NCBI GenBank assembly: GCA_009885445.1
Contig: VFKQ01000211.1
Coordinates: 1 to 17,816 of the forward strand
Length of the DNA: 17,816 nucleotides
DNA from: Anaerolineaceae bacterium
GTDB lineage: Bacteria; Chloroflexota; Anaerolineae; Anaerolineales; Villigracilaceae
Reading direction: 5' to 3'
The notes under the pieces were generated by a model. It had not been told where the DNA came from. It searched no databases and saw nothing but the letters and a program-made list of their open reading frames with translations. Shown one piece after another: positions 1 through 7,992 of this stretch. Positions within the stretch are counted from its first letter, which is position 1. Every line of letters starts with the position of its first letter. A program made the position numbers and the translations under genes.

Positions 1-175
1 AAGTTGTCTTGTACTCTTGAGCAATCTCTTTATTCTTTTGTCCGCGTGCTGCCGCTAAAACGATTCTGGCTCGCTTTGCGATTTGCTGCCCGACTTGATG
101 TCGCTTGATCAATTTCTCTAAACCTTGTTTTTCAGCGTCCGATAGATTCACTACTTGCGCCTTGGCTCCTCGCAT
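1..175 (-). CDS. IS630-family transposase, N-terminal part (runs off left edge)
   Basis: The minus strand reads from an ATG at 175-173 to the window edge without a stop, giving about 58 residues that start MRGAKAQVVNLSDAEKQGLE. The run 'LIKRHQVGQQIAKRARIVLA' followed by 'GQKNKEIAQEY' is the classic start of IS630-type transposases: a basic helix, then a helix-turn-helix that binds the terminal repeats. The DDE catalytic domain would lie outside the window. A strong Shine-Dalgarno (AAGGAG, complement of 184-189) sits 8 nt before the ATG, which decides this start over the out-of-frame ATG at 183. I could not identify the terminal inverted repeat or TA target duplication in the bases upstream. 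Family call is from the N-terminal pattern only, and intactness cannot be judged. Confidence 0.75.
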   Translation of the reverse strand, partial: MRGAKAQVVNLSDAEKQGLEKLIKRHQVGQQIAKRARIVLAAARGQKNKEIAQEYKTT

Positions 176-391
176 TTTGCCATCTCCTTTATGAATTTGT
201 CTTATCCTATTCCAAAGTCCCATTTATGCCAAGATGTACTAGCATTTGCATATGGCACATATAGCGGACAACAAGACACAGAAAAGCTAAATACGATTTA
301 TGTAATTGACCTACCTGAACAATATCTTAATCCGTAATCGCAGTTGAGCGAGGTTTTCGATATCAAATACAAGGCGCGACGTCCCGGCGCA

Positions 392-472
392 CATTACGAA
401 AAGATTGGTTCGAGCGTCACGAAATATTATCTTGCTGGCGCGCAGAGGATCGCGGTGCGCAAGGACCGTGCC
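392..472 (+). pseudogene. Decayed fragment of an RHS/YD-repeat protein
   Basis: An open stretch encodes 'HYEKIGSSVTKYYLAGAQRI' followed by AVRKD. This matches the pattern just before the conserved core of RHS/YD-repeat proteins, where a 'YEK..G..VTKYY..G..R.A.RK' stretch normally precedes a 'L..DHLGS' motif. That motif is missing and the frame continues into unrelated residues, so only about 27 codons of the family remain. There is no start codon with a ribosome binding site. It lies between a transposase gene and a minus-strand kinase gene, consistent with a gene destroyed by rearrangement. The identification is by pattern memory over a short stretch, so it is moderate at best. Confidence 0.45.
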
Positions 473-485
473 CCAACTGATCTGG

Positions 486-1046
486 CTACTGAGTTGAATC
501 TGGCAACTCAAATTTCCACTCCTCTGCCTCGCGCGGACTCCTCAACCGAACCAAAGTCAAATGTGAATACTCGGGCCACGTCAACACCTCGGGGATTTCA
601 CGCCTGCGCCGCCAGAAGGTTTTGAAGAACCAGTGAATCAGCGAATCTTTTGACCAGAACTTGAGCTGGTTCAGCGCGTTCTCGCGGTTGCCGTTCCATA
701 ATTCTTCGTGATTGAAGATGCGCCTGTAGGTGCGGCGCATCAATCTCCCAAACGTTAACCAAAATCCATAATCGAGCCAGATAACTATTTGCGCGCGCGG
801 CCAGAGCACGTCGCGGGCGGAGGTGTAGTTGCCGTCCGCGATCCAGGCTTCGCCGCTGGCAAACTCTTCCACGTCTGCGCGGAATTCAAATAGCGGGCGC
901 GCGGTCCAATTTGGCTCCCAATACAACGAGTCTAATTCGGTGTGCAGAATATTAAGGCGCGCGGCCAGTTGACGCGCAAACGTCGTCTTGCCCGTGCCTG
1001 TGGAGCCGATGACCAAAACGCGCTGAAAAGGGGAGGATTTGTCCAT
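486..1046 (-). CDS. P-loop nucleotide kinase, adenylate kinase/FlaR-like
   Basis: This is a 186-residue cytoplasmic P-loop protein. The Walker A motif GSTGTGKTT is at residues 14-22, the substrate-side motif H-x-E-L-D at 35-39 is followed by LYW, and DGNY is at 71-74. This arrangement is typical of the small adenylate-kinase-related proteins annotated as 'topology modulation' or FlaR kinases, about 170-190 aa, whose real substrate is generally unknown. The C-terminal half is rich in Arg and Trp (two RR/RRR clusters), as in relatives. An in-frame GTG at 1055 would add three residues, but a TACAAT-like -10 (complement of 1057-1062) lies immediately upstream, so I chose ATG 1046. That spacing suggests an almost leaderless transcript, and no Shine-Dalgarno is visible. 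It diverges from the aminotransferase gene. Confidence 0.75.
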   Translation of the reverse strand: MDKSSPFQRVLVIGSTGTGKTTFARQLAARLNILHTELDSLYWEPNWTARPLFEFRADVEEFASGEAWIADGNYTSARDVLWPRAQIVIWLDYGFWLTFGRLMRRTYRRIFNHEELWNGNRENALNQLKFWSKDSLIHWFFKTFWRRRREIPEVLTWPEYSHLTLVRLRSPREAEEWKFELPDSTQ

Positions 1047-1155
1047 GAACGACACGATTGTACTAAAGCCCTTGCCAAAAGCGTAAACAAATTCGAATAA
1101 TTGTGTGATACGATTTCGCTATTCACGATTAATTTTTTACCGATGGAAATGGTTC

Positions 1156-2508
1156 ATGTTTGATCTCCCCGATTCAGAAATCCTCCCTCTCTCCAAAGAG
1201 CACGTTTTCTACACATGGTCTGCGCAGGCGCATGTTAATCCCATCGCGCTCAAACGCGCCGAGGGCGTGTATTTTTGGGACGTGGACGACAAACGTTATC
1301 TCGATTTCAACTCAATGACCATGTGCGTCAACATCGGCCACGGCAATCAGCGCGTCATCCGCGCCATGCAGGATCAAGTTGCGGATTTGGCCTACGCCTC
1401 CCCGGGGATGACGACTAAAGTGAGAGCCCTCGCCAGCCAAGCCGTCGCTCAGATTACCCCGAAGCGGGCTCTGTCTAAAGTGCTTTTTACCCTCGGGGGA
1501 GCGGACGCTAACGAGAACGCCATCAAACTCGCGCGTGGGTACACGGGCCGCTTCAAAATTCTCGCCCGCTATCGCTCCTATCACGGCGCGACGGCGGGCG
1601 CGATGGCCCTCAGCGGCGACCCGCGCCGCGCGGCCTGGGAGCCGAACCTGATGCCGGGCGTCGTCCACTTTTTAGACCCGTATCGTTATCGCTCCACTTT
1701 TCATCGCACCAACCCAAATATTTCCGAAGCCGATTTCACTCAGGATTATCTCAATCATCTCGAAGAGATTATCCGCTATGAAGACCCGCGCACGATTGCC
1801 GCGATATTAATTGAATCAGTCACCGGCACGAACGGAGTCATCATTCCGCCCGAGGGATATTTGCAAGGCCTGCGCGCGCTATGTGACAAGTATGGCATCG
1901 TGATGATCGCCGACGAAGTGATGAGCGGCTTTGGGCGCACCGGCAAATGGTTCGCGGTGGACAACTGGAATGTTGTGCCCGACATGATTACCATGGCCAA
2001 GGGGCTTACCTCCGCGTATGCGCCGCTGGGCGCTGTCGCCATGAAGCCCGAGATTGCCGCCGCGTTTGACGAACATCCTTACGAGGCCGGGCTGACGTAT
2101 ACCTCACACCCCGTGTCTTTGGCGGCGGCCATCGCGAACATACAAGTTATCAGCGAGGATAAACTTCTCGAAAGGGCGACCCGCCTCGGGCTGGTGATGA
2201 AGCGCATGCTGACTGACCTCGGCGAGGCGCATCCCTCTGTCGGTGAAGTCCGCTCGATTGGGCTGTTCGGCATCCTGGAATTAGTCCGCGATAGAAACAC
2301 AAAAGAGCCGATGGCCGCGTGGAATGAATCAAGCCCCGAGATGGTTGGCTTGCGAAAATATTGTTTGGAGCACGGTTTGTTTTTGTACACACACTGGCAC
2401 ACGGTGTTGATTATTCCGCCGCTGGTGATTGATGAAGCGCAGTTGGCCGAGGGCATGAAAGTGTTGGATGAAGCGCTGGCGATTACGGATGAAGGGGTCA
2501 GGCTGTGA
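1156..2508 (+). CDS. Class-III PLP-dependent aminotransferase
   Basis: This is a 450-aa cytoplasmic transaminase of fold type I, class III, the group that moves amino groups from omega-amino acids, taurine, beta-alanine or ornithine-like donors to a keto acid. Visible landmarks: the GGADANENAIKLAR stretch (GGAD from residue 114) where the phosphate of PLP is held; the SYHG motif after it; D253 in DEVMSGFGRTG, which contacts the pyridine nitrogen; and K282 in MAKGLTSAY, the Schiff-base lysine. The start 'FYTWSAQAHVNPI' resembles aminotransferases annotated as taurine or omega-amino acid dependent, but the substrate cannot be fixed. ATG 1156 is preferred to GTG 1105, because the extra 17 basic/aromatic residues do not look like the family. 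Its last 4 nt overlap the diguanylate cyclase start, so the two are probably cotranslated. Confidence 0.88.
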   Translation: MFDLPDSEILPLSKEHVFYTWSAQAHVNPIALKRAEGVYFWDVDDKRYLDFNSMTMCVNIGHGNQRVIRAMQDQVADLAYASPGMTTKVRALASQAVAQITPKRALSKVLFTLGGADANENAIKLARGYTGRFKILARYRSYHGATAGAMALSGDPRRAAWEPNLMPGVVHFLDPYRYRSTFHRTNPNISEADFTQDYLNHLEEIIRYEDPRTIAAILIESVTGTNGVIIPPEGYLQGLRALCDKYGIVMIADEVMSGFGRTGKWFAVDNWNVVPDMITMAKGLTSAYAPLGAVAMKPEIAAAFDEHPYEAGLTYTSHPVSLAAAIANIQVISEDKLLERATRLGLVMKRMLTDLGEAHPSVGEVRSIGLFGILELVRDRNTKEPMAAWNESSPEMVGLRKYCLEHGLFLYTHWHTVLIIPPLVIDEAQLAEGMKVLDEALAITDEGVRL

Positions 2509-4529
2509 GCAGTCATCCAACCTATGCGGCGTGGTTAATTTTTTCAGGCGCGTTGGCCATCATACTTGGCGTGATTATTTTTCGAAAACGCCCGGCATCT
2601 GGCGCGTTGGCGCTTTCGGGTTCGCTCTTTGCCGTGACTTTGTGGGCCTGGGCTTATGCGGGCTTGTGGCTGGATGTGCCGGCGCACAAAGTGTACTGGG
2701 CAAACCTTGCGATTGTGGGGGTGGCCGCGGCGCCCACATTTGGGCTGATTCTAGTTCTGCAGTTTACGGGGCGAAGCAAACTGCTCACGAATCGCTTTCT
2801 GGCTGTGCTGGCCATTGTGCCTGTAATGACCATTGCGATTGCCTGGACGGACGGATTGCATAATCTGTTTTATGGTGCTGGCGCTGTGGCCGAAATTGCC
2901 GCGTTCGGTGAGTTGGGTCCCTGGCTGGCGTTCTATGTTTTGTATGCGTACAGCCTGAATATCATCGGCGTCTATTTTCTCGGGCGGGCCTTCGTAAATG
3001 GCAGTGGTTTGTATCGCGCGCAGTTGGGCATTGTGATGGTTGGCATGTTGTTCCCCTGGCTGGCGAACGTGCTGGCCATTTCCAAATTCAATCCGTGGCC
3101 AGGACTCGACATCGGCCCCATAGCCTTCATCATTAACGGCGCGTTGCTTTCGTATGGAATATTTTTTTATCGCATTATGGACCTTGTGCCGGTCAGCCGC
3201 GATGTGCTGGTGGAAAATCTTGAGGACGGCATTTTGGTGATGGATTTACAGGGTCGCATCGTTGACGCAAACCCGCGCGCGCTTGAGCTGATTGGCCTGT
3301 CTGAGTCCCCAATTGGGCAGGGTGTTGAGTCTGTTTTTTCACGCTGGAGCAATTCGGTGGAACGTTACGACTTGATGCGTGGCCACTTTCAGATATTTCA
3401 GGAACATGGGCCTTATCATTTTTTAGACGTACGCATCCTTCCTATTAATTCGGCCTCCGGCGCCGCGTTGGGCCACATTGCCGCACTGCGCGATATCAGC
3501 ACCGAGGTGCAGGCGACAGAAAAGGCGCGCGTCTTTTTGCATGTGGTGGACCAAAACCCAGGCGCGATTTTCATCACCGACCCCGAGGGGCGTATTGAAT
3601 ATTTGAATATGAAACTCGTGGAGTTATCGGGCTACTCATTAACCGAAGTCATTGGCAAGACTTCGCGCTTGTTCAAATCGGGAGAGATGCCTGAACAAAC
3701 CTATACTGAAATGTGGGAGACCGTTTTGGGTGGAAACATCTGGGAAGGCGACCTGCTTAACCGCCGCAAGGATGGTGCGCTGTATTGGGTGCATGAATTA
3801 ATCGCGCCAGTAAAAGATGAAGCAGGAGTCATCACGCACTTCATTGCCACCGAACAAGATATCACTGATCAAAAACATACGGAGTCTGAATTGCGCGTGG
3901 CCAATATGCGCCTGCAATTACAGCTTACTGAAATTGAAAACCTGCATAACCAACTGCGCGAAGAGTCTATTCGTGATGGGTTAACGCGCCTGTTCAACCG
4001 TCGCTACATGGAAGAAACGCTTGAGCGCGAAATTCAGATCGCCCAACGCCGGCCCGCGCCCATTAGCGTGGTGATGATGGATGTGGATACGTTCAAAACC
4101 ATAAATGACACTTTTGGTCATCAAGCTGGTGACACTGTTTTGCAAACATTGGGCACGCTGTTGATGGAAAACACACGCGCCAGCGATGTGGCCTGTCGTT
4201 ATGGTGGTGATGAAATGGTGGTGGTCCTTTCGGGAGCTACATCTGAAGAAGCCCTGGCGCGCGCCGAAGAATGGCGTCTGGCTTTCTCGCAACTTGAAAT
4301 CATATTCGGCTTGCATGCGCTGAAGAACACCCTCTCGCTGGGTGTGGCCACCTTCCCCGAACATGGCCGCAACCCCATTGAGCTTTTGGGCGCGGCAGAT
4401 AAAGCTTTGTATATGGCGAAAGCACAGCGCAACAGCGCGCGCTTGTATGAACCATTGCCAGCGGTTAGCGAACATACACAGCCTGTGGAGTTACGAAACG
4501 GGCGCAGGCTGGGCGGGCTTGCCGAGTGA
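2505..4529 (+). CDS. Membrane diguanylate cyclase: 7TM - PAS - PAS - GGDEF
   Basis: A 674-aa sensor predicted to make cyclic di-GMP from two GTP. Residues about 5-220 form seven hydrophobic helices with the 'TDGLHNLFY' signature of the histidine-kinase N-terminal 7TM domain. A PAS domain follows (about 228-340, starting at ENLEDGILVMD). A second PAS/PAC spans about 346-460 (NPGAIFITDPEGRIEYLN ... ATEQDITDQK). A short coiled coil (about 460-487) leads into the GGDEF domain. There, D491 begins the RDGLTRLFNRR motif, D526/D528 lie in MDVDTF for metal binding, and the active-site loop reads GGDEM (567-571) instead of GGDEF. The product-inhibition I-site RxxD is intact (R558-A-S-D561), five residues upstream. 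GGDE is complete, so activity is likely. Start is GTG 2505, overlapping the upstream stop by 4 nt. No EAL domain is present. Confidence 0.9.
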   Translation: MSSHPTYAAWLIFSGALAIILGVIIFRKRPASGALALSGSLFAVTLWAWAYAGLWLDVPAHKVYWANLAIVGVAAAPTFGLILVLQFTGRSKLLTNRFLAVLAIVPVMTIAIAWTDGLHNLFYGAGAVAEIAAFGELGPWLAFYVLYAYSLNIIGVYFLGRAFVNGSGLYRAQLGIVMVGMLFPWLANVLAISKFNPWPGLDIGPIAFIINGALLSYGIFFYRIMDLVPVSRDVLVENLEDGILVMDLQGRIVDANPRALELIGLSESPIGQGVESVFSRWSNSVERYDLMRGHFQIFQEHGPYHFLDVRILPINSASGAALGHIAALRDISTEVQATEKARVFLHVVDQNPGAIFITDPEGRIEYLNMKLVELSGYSLTEVIGKTSRLFKSGEMPEQTYTEMWETVLGGNIWEGDLLNRRKDGALYWVHELIAPVKDEAGVITHFIATEQDITDQKHTESELRVANMRLQLQLTEIENLHNQLREESIRDGLTRLFNRRYMEETLEREIQIAQRRPAPISVVMMDVDTFKTINDTFGHQAGDTVLQTLGTLLMENTRASDVACRYGGDEMVVVLSGATSEEALARAEEWRLAFSQLEIIFGLHALKNTLSLGVATFPEHGRNPIELLGAADKALYMAKAQRNSARLYEPLPAVSEHTQPVELRNGRRLGGLAE

Positions 4530-4811
4530 CCCAGATGCCACGTCGTGGTTGCAGGGAACTCAACGCATTAATCTGTACCGGGGATTTTGTTTCAAGTTTG
4601 AAATGATAGAGTTGCAAAATTCACGCCAGTATTAATTTATTTCCATGAGGGCCAGTTCATCGCCGACAATTGTGAGCGAATGTCATGAATTTTTCCTCAT
4701 TTATTCGCTTCACACCTGCACTTGCGTCAGGTGCAAGTGTTCGCCTATTCGCGCAATTCGCGCCGAAGATTTTGGACTTTGAGAAAGCCATGGGGGTTAG
4801 GTTGTCAGCCT
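4530..4811. other. Intergenic stretch with two imperfect dyads, no gene
   Basis: I see no coding frame with a family pattern here. Two small dyads are visible. GTGAGCGAAT (4672-4681) pairs with ATTCGCTTCAC (4703-4713) around a 21-nt AT-rich loop with one bulge. Two interleaved 6-bp dyads, CACCTG/CAGGTG (4713-4718 with 4728-4733) and CACTTG/CAAGTG (4719-4724 with 4734-4739), would be mutually exclusive as hairpins. None is followed by a T-run, so they are not convincing terminators. Their role is unknown and they could be chance. Confidence 0.4.
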
Positions 4812-4840
4812 TTGACCATTCCCCTCACATGGCTTAGAAT
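4812..4840 (+). promoter_or_regulatory. Sigma70-like promoter for ridA
   Basis: TTGACC (4812-4817) and TAGAAT (4835-4840) are separated by exactly 17 nt. Each differs from the sigma70 consensus at one position. Transcription would begin near 4847, giving a leader of about 27 nt before the RidA start at 4874, with a short TGAGG ribosome binding site at 4865-4869. This separates RidA expression from the upstream cyclase. Confidence 0.65.
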
Positions 4841-4873
4841 CGCATTATCCCAACGCATGAAAAATGAGGCCCC

Positions 4874-5284
4874 ATGTTTACATCTGAAGGCAAGAAAATT
4901 ATTTCGACCCCCAACGCGCCTAAAGCGGTTGGCCCTTACTCGCAAGCCGTGCGCACTGAAAGCCTGGTCTTCACTGCCGGGCAGGTGGGCTTTATGCCGG
5001 CCAGCACTGATTTGGTTGAAGGCGGCGTGGAGGCGCAAGCCCGTCAGGCGTTGACGAATCTAAAAAACATTCTCGAAGCCGCAGACTCGGGGCTTAACTA
5101 TGTGGTCAAGACTACCGTCTTTTTAACCGACATGGCGAACTTCGCGGCGATGAACGCCGTGTACGCTGAATTCTTCCCCGAAAATTTTCCAGCCCGATCC
5201 ACCATCGCCGTGCTGGGTTTGCCCAAAGGCGCGCTGGTTGAAATCGAAGCGGTGGCCCTGGTCGCTTCTGCTAGCGGTGAGTGA
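4874..5284 (+). CDS. ridA: RidA-family enamine/imine deaminase
   Basis: A 136-residue cytoplasmic protein of the RidA (YjgF/YER057c/UK114) family. It hydrolyses 2-aminoacrylate and related enamine/imine intermediates released by PLP enzymes to keto acids plus ammonia, protecting other PLP enzymes from damage. The family landmarks are all visible: the N-terminal T..AP.AVGPYSQAV segment with Y22, GQ-G at 36-39, the N-x-V-Y-x-x-F-F region around N94, the substrate-binding arginine R108 in PARST, and E123 in the VEIEAVA strand. Length is slightly above the usual 126-130 residues. It has its own promoter and lies downstream of an aminotransferase and its partner cyclase, a sensible functional neighbour. 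Archetypal RidA activity is inferred from R108 and E123, which are lost in several other subfamilies. Confidence 0.92.
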   Translation: MFTSEGKKIISTPNAPKAVGPYSQAVRTESLVFTAGQVGFMPASTDLVEGGVEAQARQALTNLKNILEAADSGLNYVVKTTVFLTDMANFAAMNAVYAEFFPENFPARSTIAVLGLPKGALVEIEAVALVASASGE

Positions 5285-5542
5285 GCGGTGTTTAGTTATC
5301 AGTAATCAGTCGCCATTTAACACTGATGACTGGACTCTGGTGAGAGCGTGCCCACGCGTAATGGTAAAATCAGCGTCCAGAGCCAGTCGGGAAAGGGTGC
5401 TTCTTTTATCGTCCTCCTGACGCTTGGCTTTGCATAATAAGCGCTGACGCAATACGAAGCACCTGGAGAACAGATAATAAGAGAATAGTAACAGCGCGAA
5501 CTTACTGCTCTCTACTTTCTTCTCTCTGTTCTCTTCAACCTC
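5285..5542 (+). promoter_or_regulatory. Repeat-bearing leader upstream of the polysaccharide operon
   Basis: This 258-nt gap contains TCAGTNA-type heptads (about 5297-5311) and the same motif inverted (CACTGATGACTGG, about 5321-5333). An imperfect inverted repeat pairs ACTGGACTCTGG (5329-5340) with CCAGAGCCAGT (5377-5387), leaving one bulged base. Further on, GGTGCTTC pairs with GAAGCACC, bracketing a GC-mixed segment. An AT-rich GATAATAAGAGAATAGTAA tract could hold a -10 element, but no clear -35 accompanies it. The last 40 nt before the ATG are almost pure pyrimidine and lack a Shine-Dalgarno. It is a candidate structured leader for the operon, but no known riboswitch class is recognised. 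Confidence 0.35.
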
Positions 5543-6547
5543 ATGCCCAAAGTTTCCATAATCATCCCCTGTTTTAATGAACAAGCCACCATTGGCGAAA
5601 CGCTCGGCGCAATTTATGCGCAGACGTTTTCACGCGCCGATATGGAAGTGGTCATCGCGGACGCCATGTCTACCGATCAGACGCGCGCGGTCATCGCTGA
5701 ATTTGTAAAAAGGCATCCAGGGTTGGCGGTGCGCGTGGTGGATAATATTGTGCGCTTCATTCCTGCAGGATTAAATCGCGCCATCGAAGCGGCGCGCGGC
5801 GAAGTCATCTTGCGCATGGACGCACATGCCAAACCGTATCCCGACTATGTGGAAAATTGTGTCAGAGCGCTCGAACAGAAGAAGGGCGACAATGTGGGCG
5901 GCGTCTGGGAGATTCAACCCGGTGGACCCGGCTGGCTGTCGGCGGGGATTGCCGTCGCCGCGGCGCACCCGCTCGGGGCGGGGGATGCGGCGTATCGGCT
6001 CAAGCCCGAAGCCGGCGGGGTGGATACCGTCCCGTTTGGCGCGTATCATAAATCGCTGGTTGAAAAAATCGGTGTGTTCGACGAGTCTCTTTTGGCCAAT
6101 GAGGATTACGAATTCAACGCGCGTGTGCGCCAGGCGGGCGGCGTGGTCTGGCTGGACCCGAACATTCGCTCGATTTATTATGCGCGGCCCGACTTGATTG
6201 GGCTGGCGCGGCAGTACGCGCGTTATGGATTTTGGAAGTGGCGCATGTTGGCCCGCTATCCGCGCACCATTCGCTGGCGGCAATGGCTTCCGCCCTTGTT
6301 TGTGGCTGGATTTATTGTGTTGAGCGCATTATCTATTATTGCCCCCGCCGCGCGTTTGTTGCTGGCCGCCCAGTTGAGCATTTACTCGCTGGCCTTATTG
6401 CTTGTGGCTTTCATGCAGAGTTATCGAAAAAAATCCCCCGACCTTTTTTTTAGCGTTCCGCTGGCCTTAATGACCATGCACTTTGCGTGGGGCGGCGGAT
6501 TTTTGTGGAGCATGGTTGCTTCGCTGTTTGGGGCAAAAAATGGCTGA
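5543..6547 (+). CDS. Family 2 glycosyltransferase with C-terminal membrane anchor (ExoA-like)
   Basis: A 334-aa GT-A fold glycosyltransferase likely to extend a lipid-linked sugar chain at the inner face of the membrane. It begins with the canonical VSIIIPCFNE strand-turn. D40 in VIADAMSTDQT binds the nucleotide, RMDAH at 91-95 is the metal-binding DxD equivalent (D93), and NED at 186-188 supplies the probable catalytic base. Three hydrophobic helices follow at about 252-268, 272-291 and 303-327, an arrangement seen in succinoglycan ExoA-type transferases. It is the first gene of the polysaccharide run and overlaps the next gene by 8 nt. Start ATG 5543 fits the family N-terminus exactly. Donor and acceptor sugars cannot be read from sequence. 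Confidence 0.88.
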   Translation: MPKVSIIIPCFNEQATIGETLGAIYAQTFSRADMEVVIADAMSTDQTRAVIAEFVKRHPGLAVRVVDNIVRFIPAGLNRAIEAARGEVILRMDAHAKPYPDYVENCVRALEQKKGDNVGGVWEIQPGGPGWLSAGIAVAAAHPLGAGDAAYRLKPEAGGVDTVPFGAYHKSLVEKIGVFDESLLANEDYEFNARVRQAGGVVWLDPNIRSIYYARPDLIGLARQYARYGFWKWRMLARYPRTIRWRQWLPPLFVAGFIVLSALSIIAPAARLLLAAQLSIYSLALLLVAFMQSYRKKSPDLFFSVPLALMTMHFAWGGGFLWSMVASLFGAKNG

Positions 6548-7991
6548 GCGCGCCACGCGCCCATTGGGCGTTCGTTTGCGTCCACGTGAACAACGAGCAG
6601 TGCTTTTCATTGGGGATGTGATCGCCTCTTACCTGGCCATCTTTGTGGGGAAGTATGCATGGTTGTTGTATTCCTGGTACAAGTTGATTTCCAGCGGGAT
6701 GCCGCCGTTGCGCGCCATGCGTTTCTTTCCGACCGTGAGCGAGCCGTTTTGGTATTATTTTTTACCCATCATCTGGCTGATGCTGATCATTGAATTATAT
6801 GATTTGCATGTGGCCGCCAGTTTTCGGCGCACGCGCAGTGGCATTGCCACGGCGGCGCTGGTCGGTTTTATTTTGTATGCCGTGATCTTCGTCATGGTGC
6901 GCAACCCCGAAACGCTTCCGCGTGTCATTGTTGGCGCATACCTTGCGCTGGCCTCGTTGATGACTTTGGGCTGGCGCTCGATCTACATTCGTTATTACAC
7001 TTCGCCCGATTTTATGCGCCGCATCCTCGTCATTGGCGCGGGCAAGGCCGGGCGGACTCTTGTGGAAGCGCACCGAAAGATCCACCCACCGCCTTTTCAG
7101 TTTGTGGGTTTCATTGACGATGATTTGGTAAAAGTGGGCAAACAGTTTGAAGGCTACCCGGTATTTGGCAGTAGCGAACAATTGCTGAGCATTATTGACG
7201 AGCAAAAAATCACCGACCTGGTGGTGGGCATCATGGGCGAGATGGAAGGTTTCACCTTTCAGACCATCCTCGACGCGCAGGAGCGCGGCGTTGAGATAGT
7301 GCCCATGCCCACCGTATATGAAGAAATGGTTGGCCGTGTGCCCATCCATCACCTCGAGTCTGATTGGATTCTGCGCTCGTTTGTTGATCAGGCGCGCGTC
7401 AGCGGTTTCTATGATCTGATCAAACGCTTCATCGACATCCTCGGCGGCCTGGCTGGGTTGGTGATTTTTGCAGTGGCCTTTCCCTTCGTGGCCATCGCCA
7501 CACTGATAGACAGCGGCTGGCCAATTTTTTATTCGCAGACACGTCTCGGCAGACACGGTGACGTGTTTAGGATTTCAAAATTCCGTACTATGTATCAAAA
7601 TGCCGAAGAAGACGGTAAGGCCCGCCTGGCTTCTGAAAACGACCCGCGCATCACCCGTGTTGGAAATTTTTTGCGCAAGACTCGTCTCGATGAACTGCCC
7701 CAATTCTGGACGGTGTTGCGCGGCGGCATGAGTCTCGTTGGTCCGCGCGCTGAGCGGCCCGAATTGGTGGCCGAATTTCAAAAGCAGATTCCGTTTTATC
7801 GCGCGCGCCTGCTGGTGAAACCCGGCCTCACTGGTTGGGCGCAAATTAATTATGGCTACGTCGCCAACGTCACCGAGACGGCAGTCAAGCTCGAATACGA
7901 TTTGTATTACATCAAGCAACGCACCGTGATCATGGACATTCAAATTATTCTGCGCACCGTCAGCACCGTTTTTCGTGGAATAGGCAGGTAG
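6540..7991 (+). CDS. Polyprenyl-phosphate sugar-1-phosphate transferase (PGPT)
   Basis: A 483-aa initiating enzyme that transfers a hexose- or HexNAc-1-phosphate from a nucleotide sugar to undecaprenyl phosphate, beginning repeat-unit assembly. Four membrane helices (about 19-36, 70-87, 103-120, 128-147) precede a Rossmann-like domain with GAGKAG at 166-171. A re-entrant membrane helix (about 300-323) leads into the catalytic bacterial sugar-transferase domain. There, KFRTM (347-351), the Asp-Glu dyad D384-E385 in TRLDELPQ, PRAERP (402-407) and KPGLTGWAQ (427-435) are all intact. Long-form architecture matches WbaP/WcaJ. I chose ATG 6540, since upstream codons only read through the preceding gene in another frame and a GGGG stands 6 nt before it. 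The sugar specificity is unknown. Confidence 0.92.
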   Translation: MAERATRPLGVRLRPREQRAVLFIGDVIASYLAIFVGKYAWLLYSWYKLISSGMPPLRAMRFFPTVSEPFWYYFLPIIWLMLIIELYDLHVAASFRRTRSGIATAALVGFILYAVIFVMVRNPETLPRVIVGAYLALASLMTLGWRSIYIRYYTSPDFMRRILVIGAGKAGRTLVEAHRKIHPPPFQFVGFIDDDLVKVGKQFEGYPVFGSSEQLLSIIDEQKITDLVVGIMGEMEGFTFQTILDAQERGVEIVPMPTVYEEMVGRVPIHHLESDWILRSFVDQARVSGFYDLIKRFIDILGGLAGLVIFAVAFPFVAIATLIDSGWPIFYSQTRLGRHGDVFRISKFRTMYQNAEEDGKARLASENDPRITRVGNFLRKTRLDELPQFWTVLRGGMSLVGPRAERPELVAEFQKQIPFYRARLLVKPGLTGWAQINYGYVANVTETAVKLEYDLYYIKQRTVIMDIQIILRTVSTVFRGIGR

Positions 7992-7992
7992 C

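Noticed and set aside
1312..2520. Several minus-strand open frames across the aminotransferase gene
   Set aside because: These are shadows caused by high-GC codon structure opposite a clearly recognisable enzyme, and none has a family motif.
4713..4739. Interleaved CACCTG/CAGGTG and CACTTG/CAAGTG dyads as an attenuator
   Set aside because: The stems are only 6 bp, there is no T-run or leader peptide, and they lie upstream of the ridA promoter, so they would not be in its transcript.
4722..5054. Plus-strand frame of 110 codons overlapping the RidA start
   Set aside because: It is out of frame with RidA, rich in Arg and Leu without pattern, and passes over the ridA promoter.
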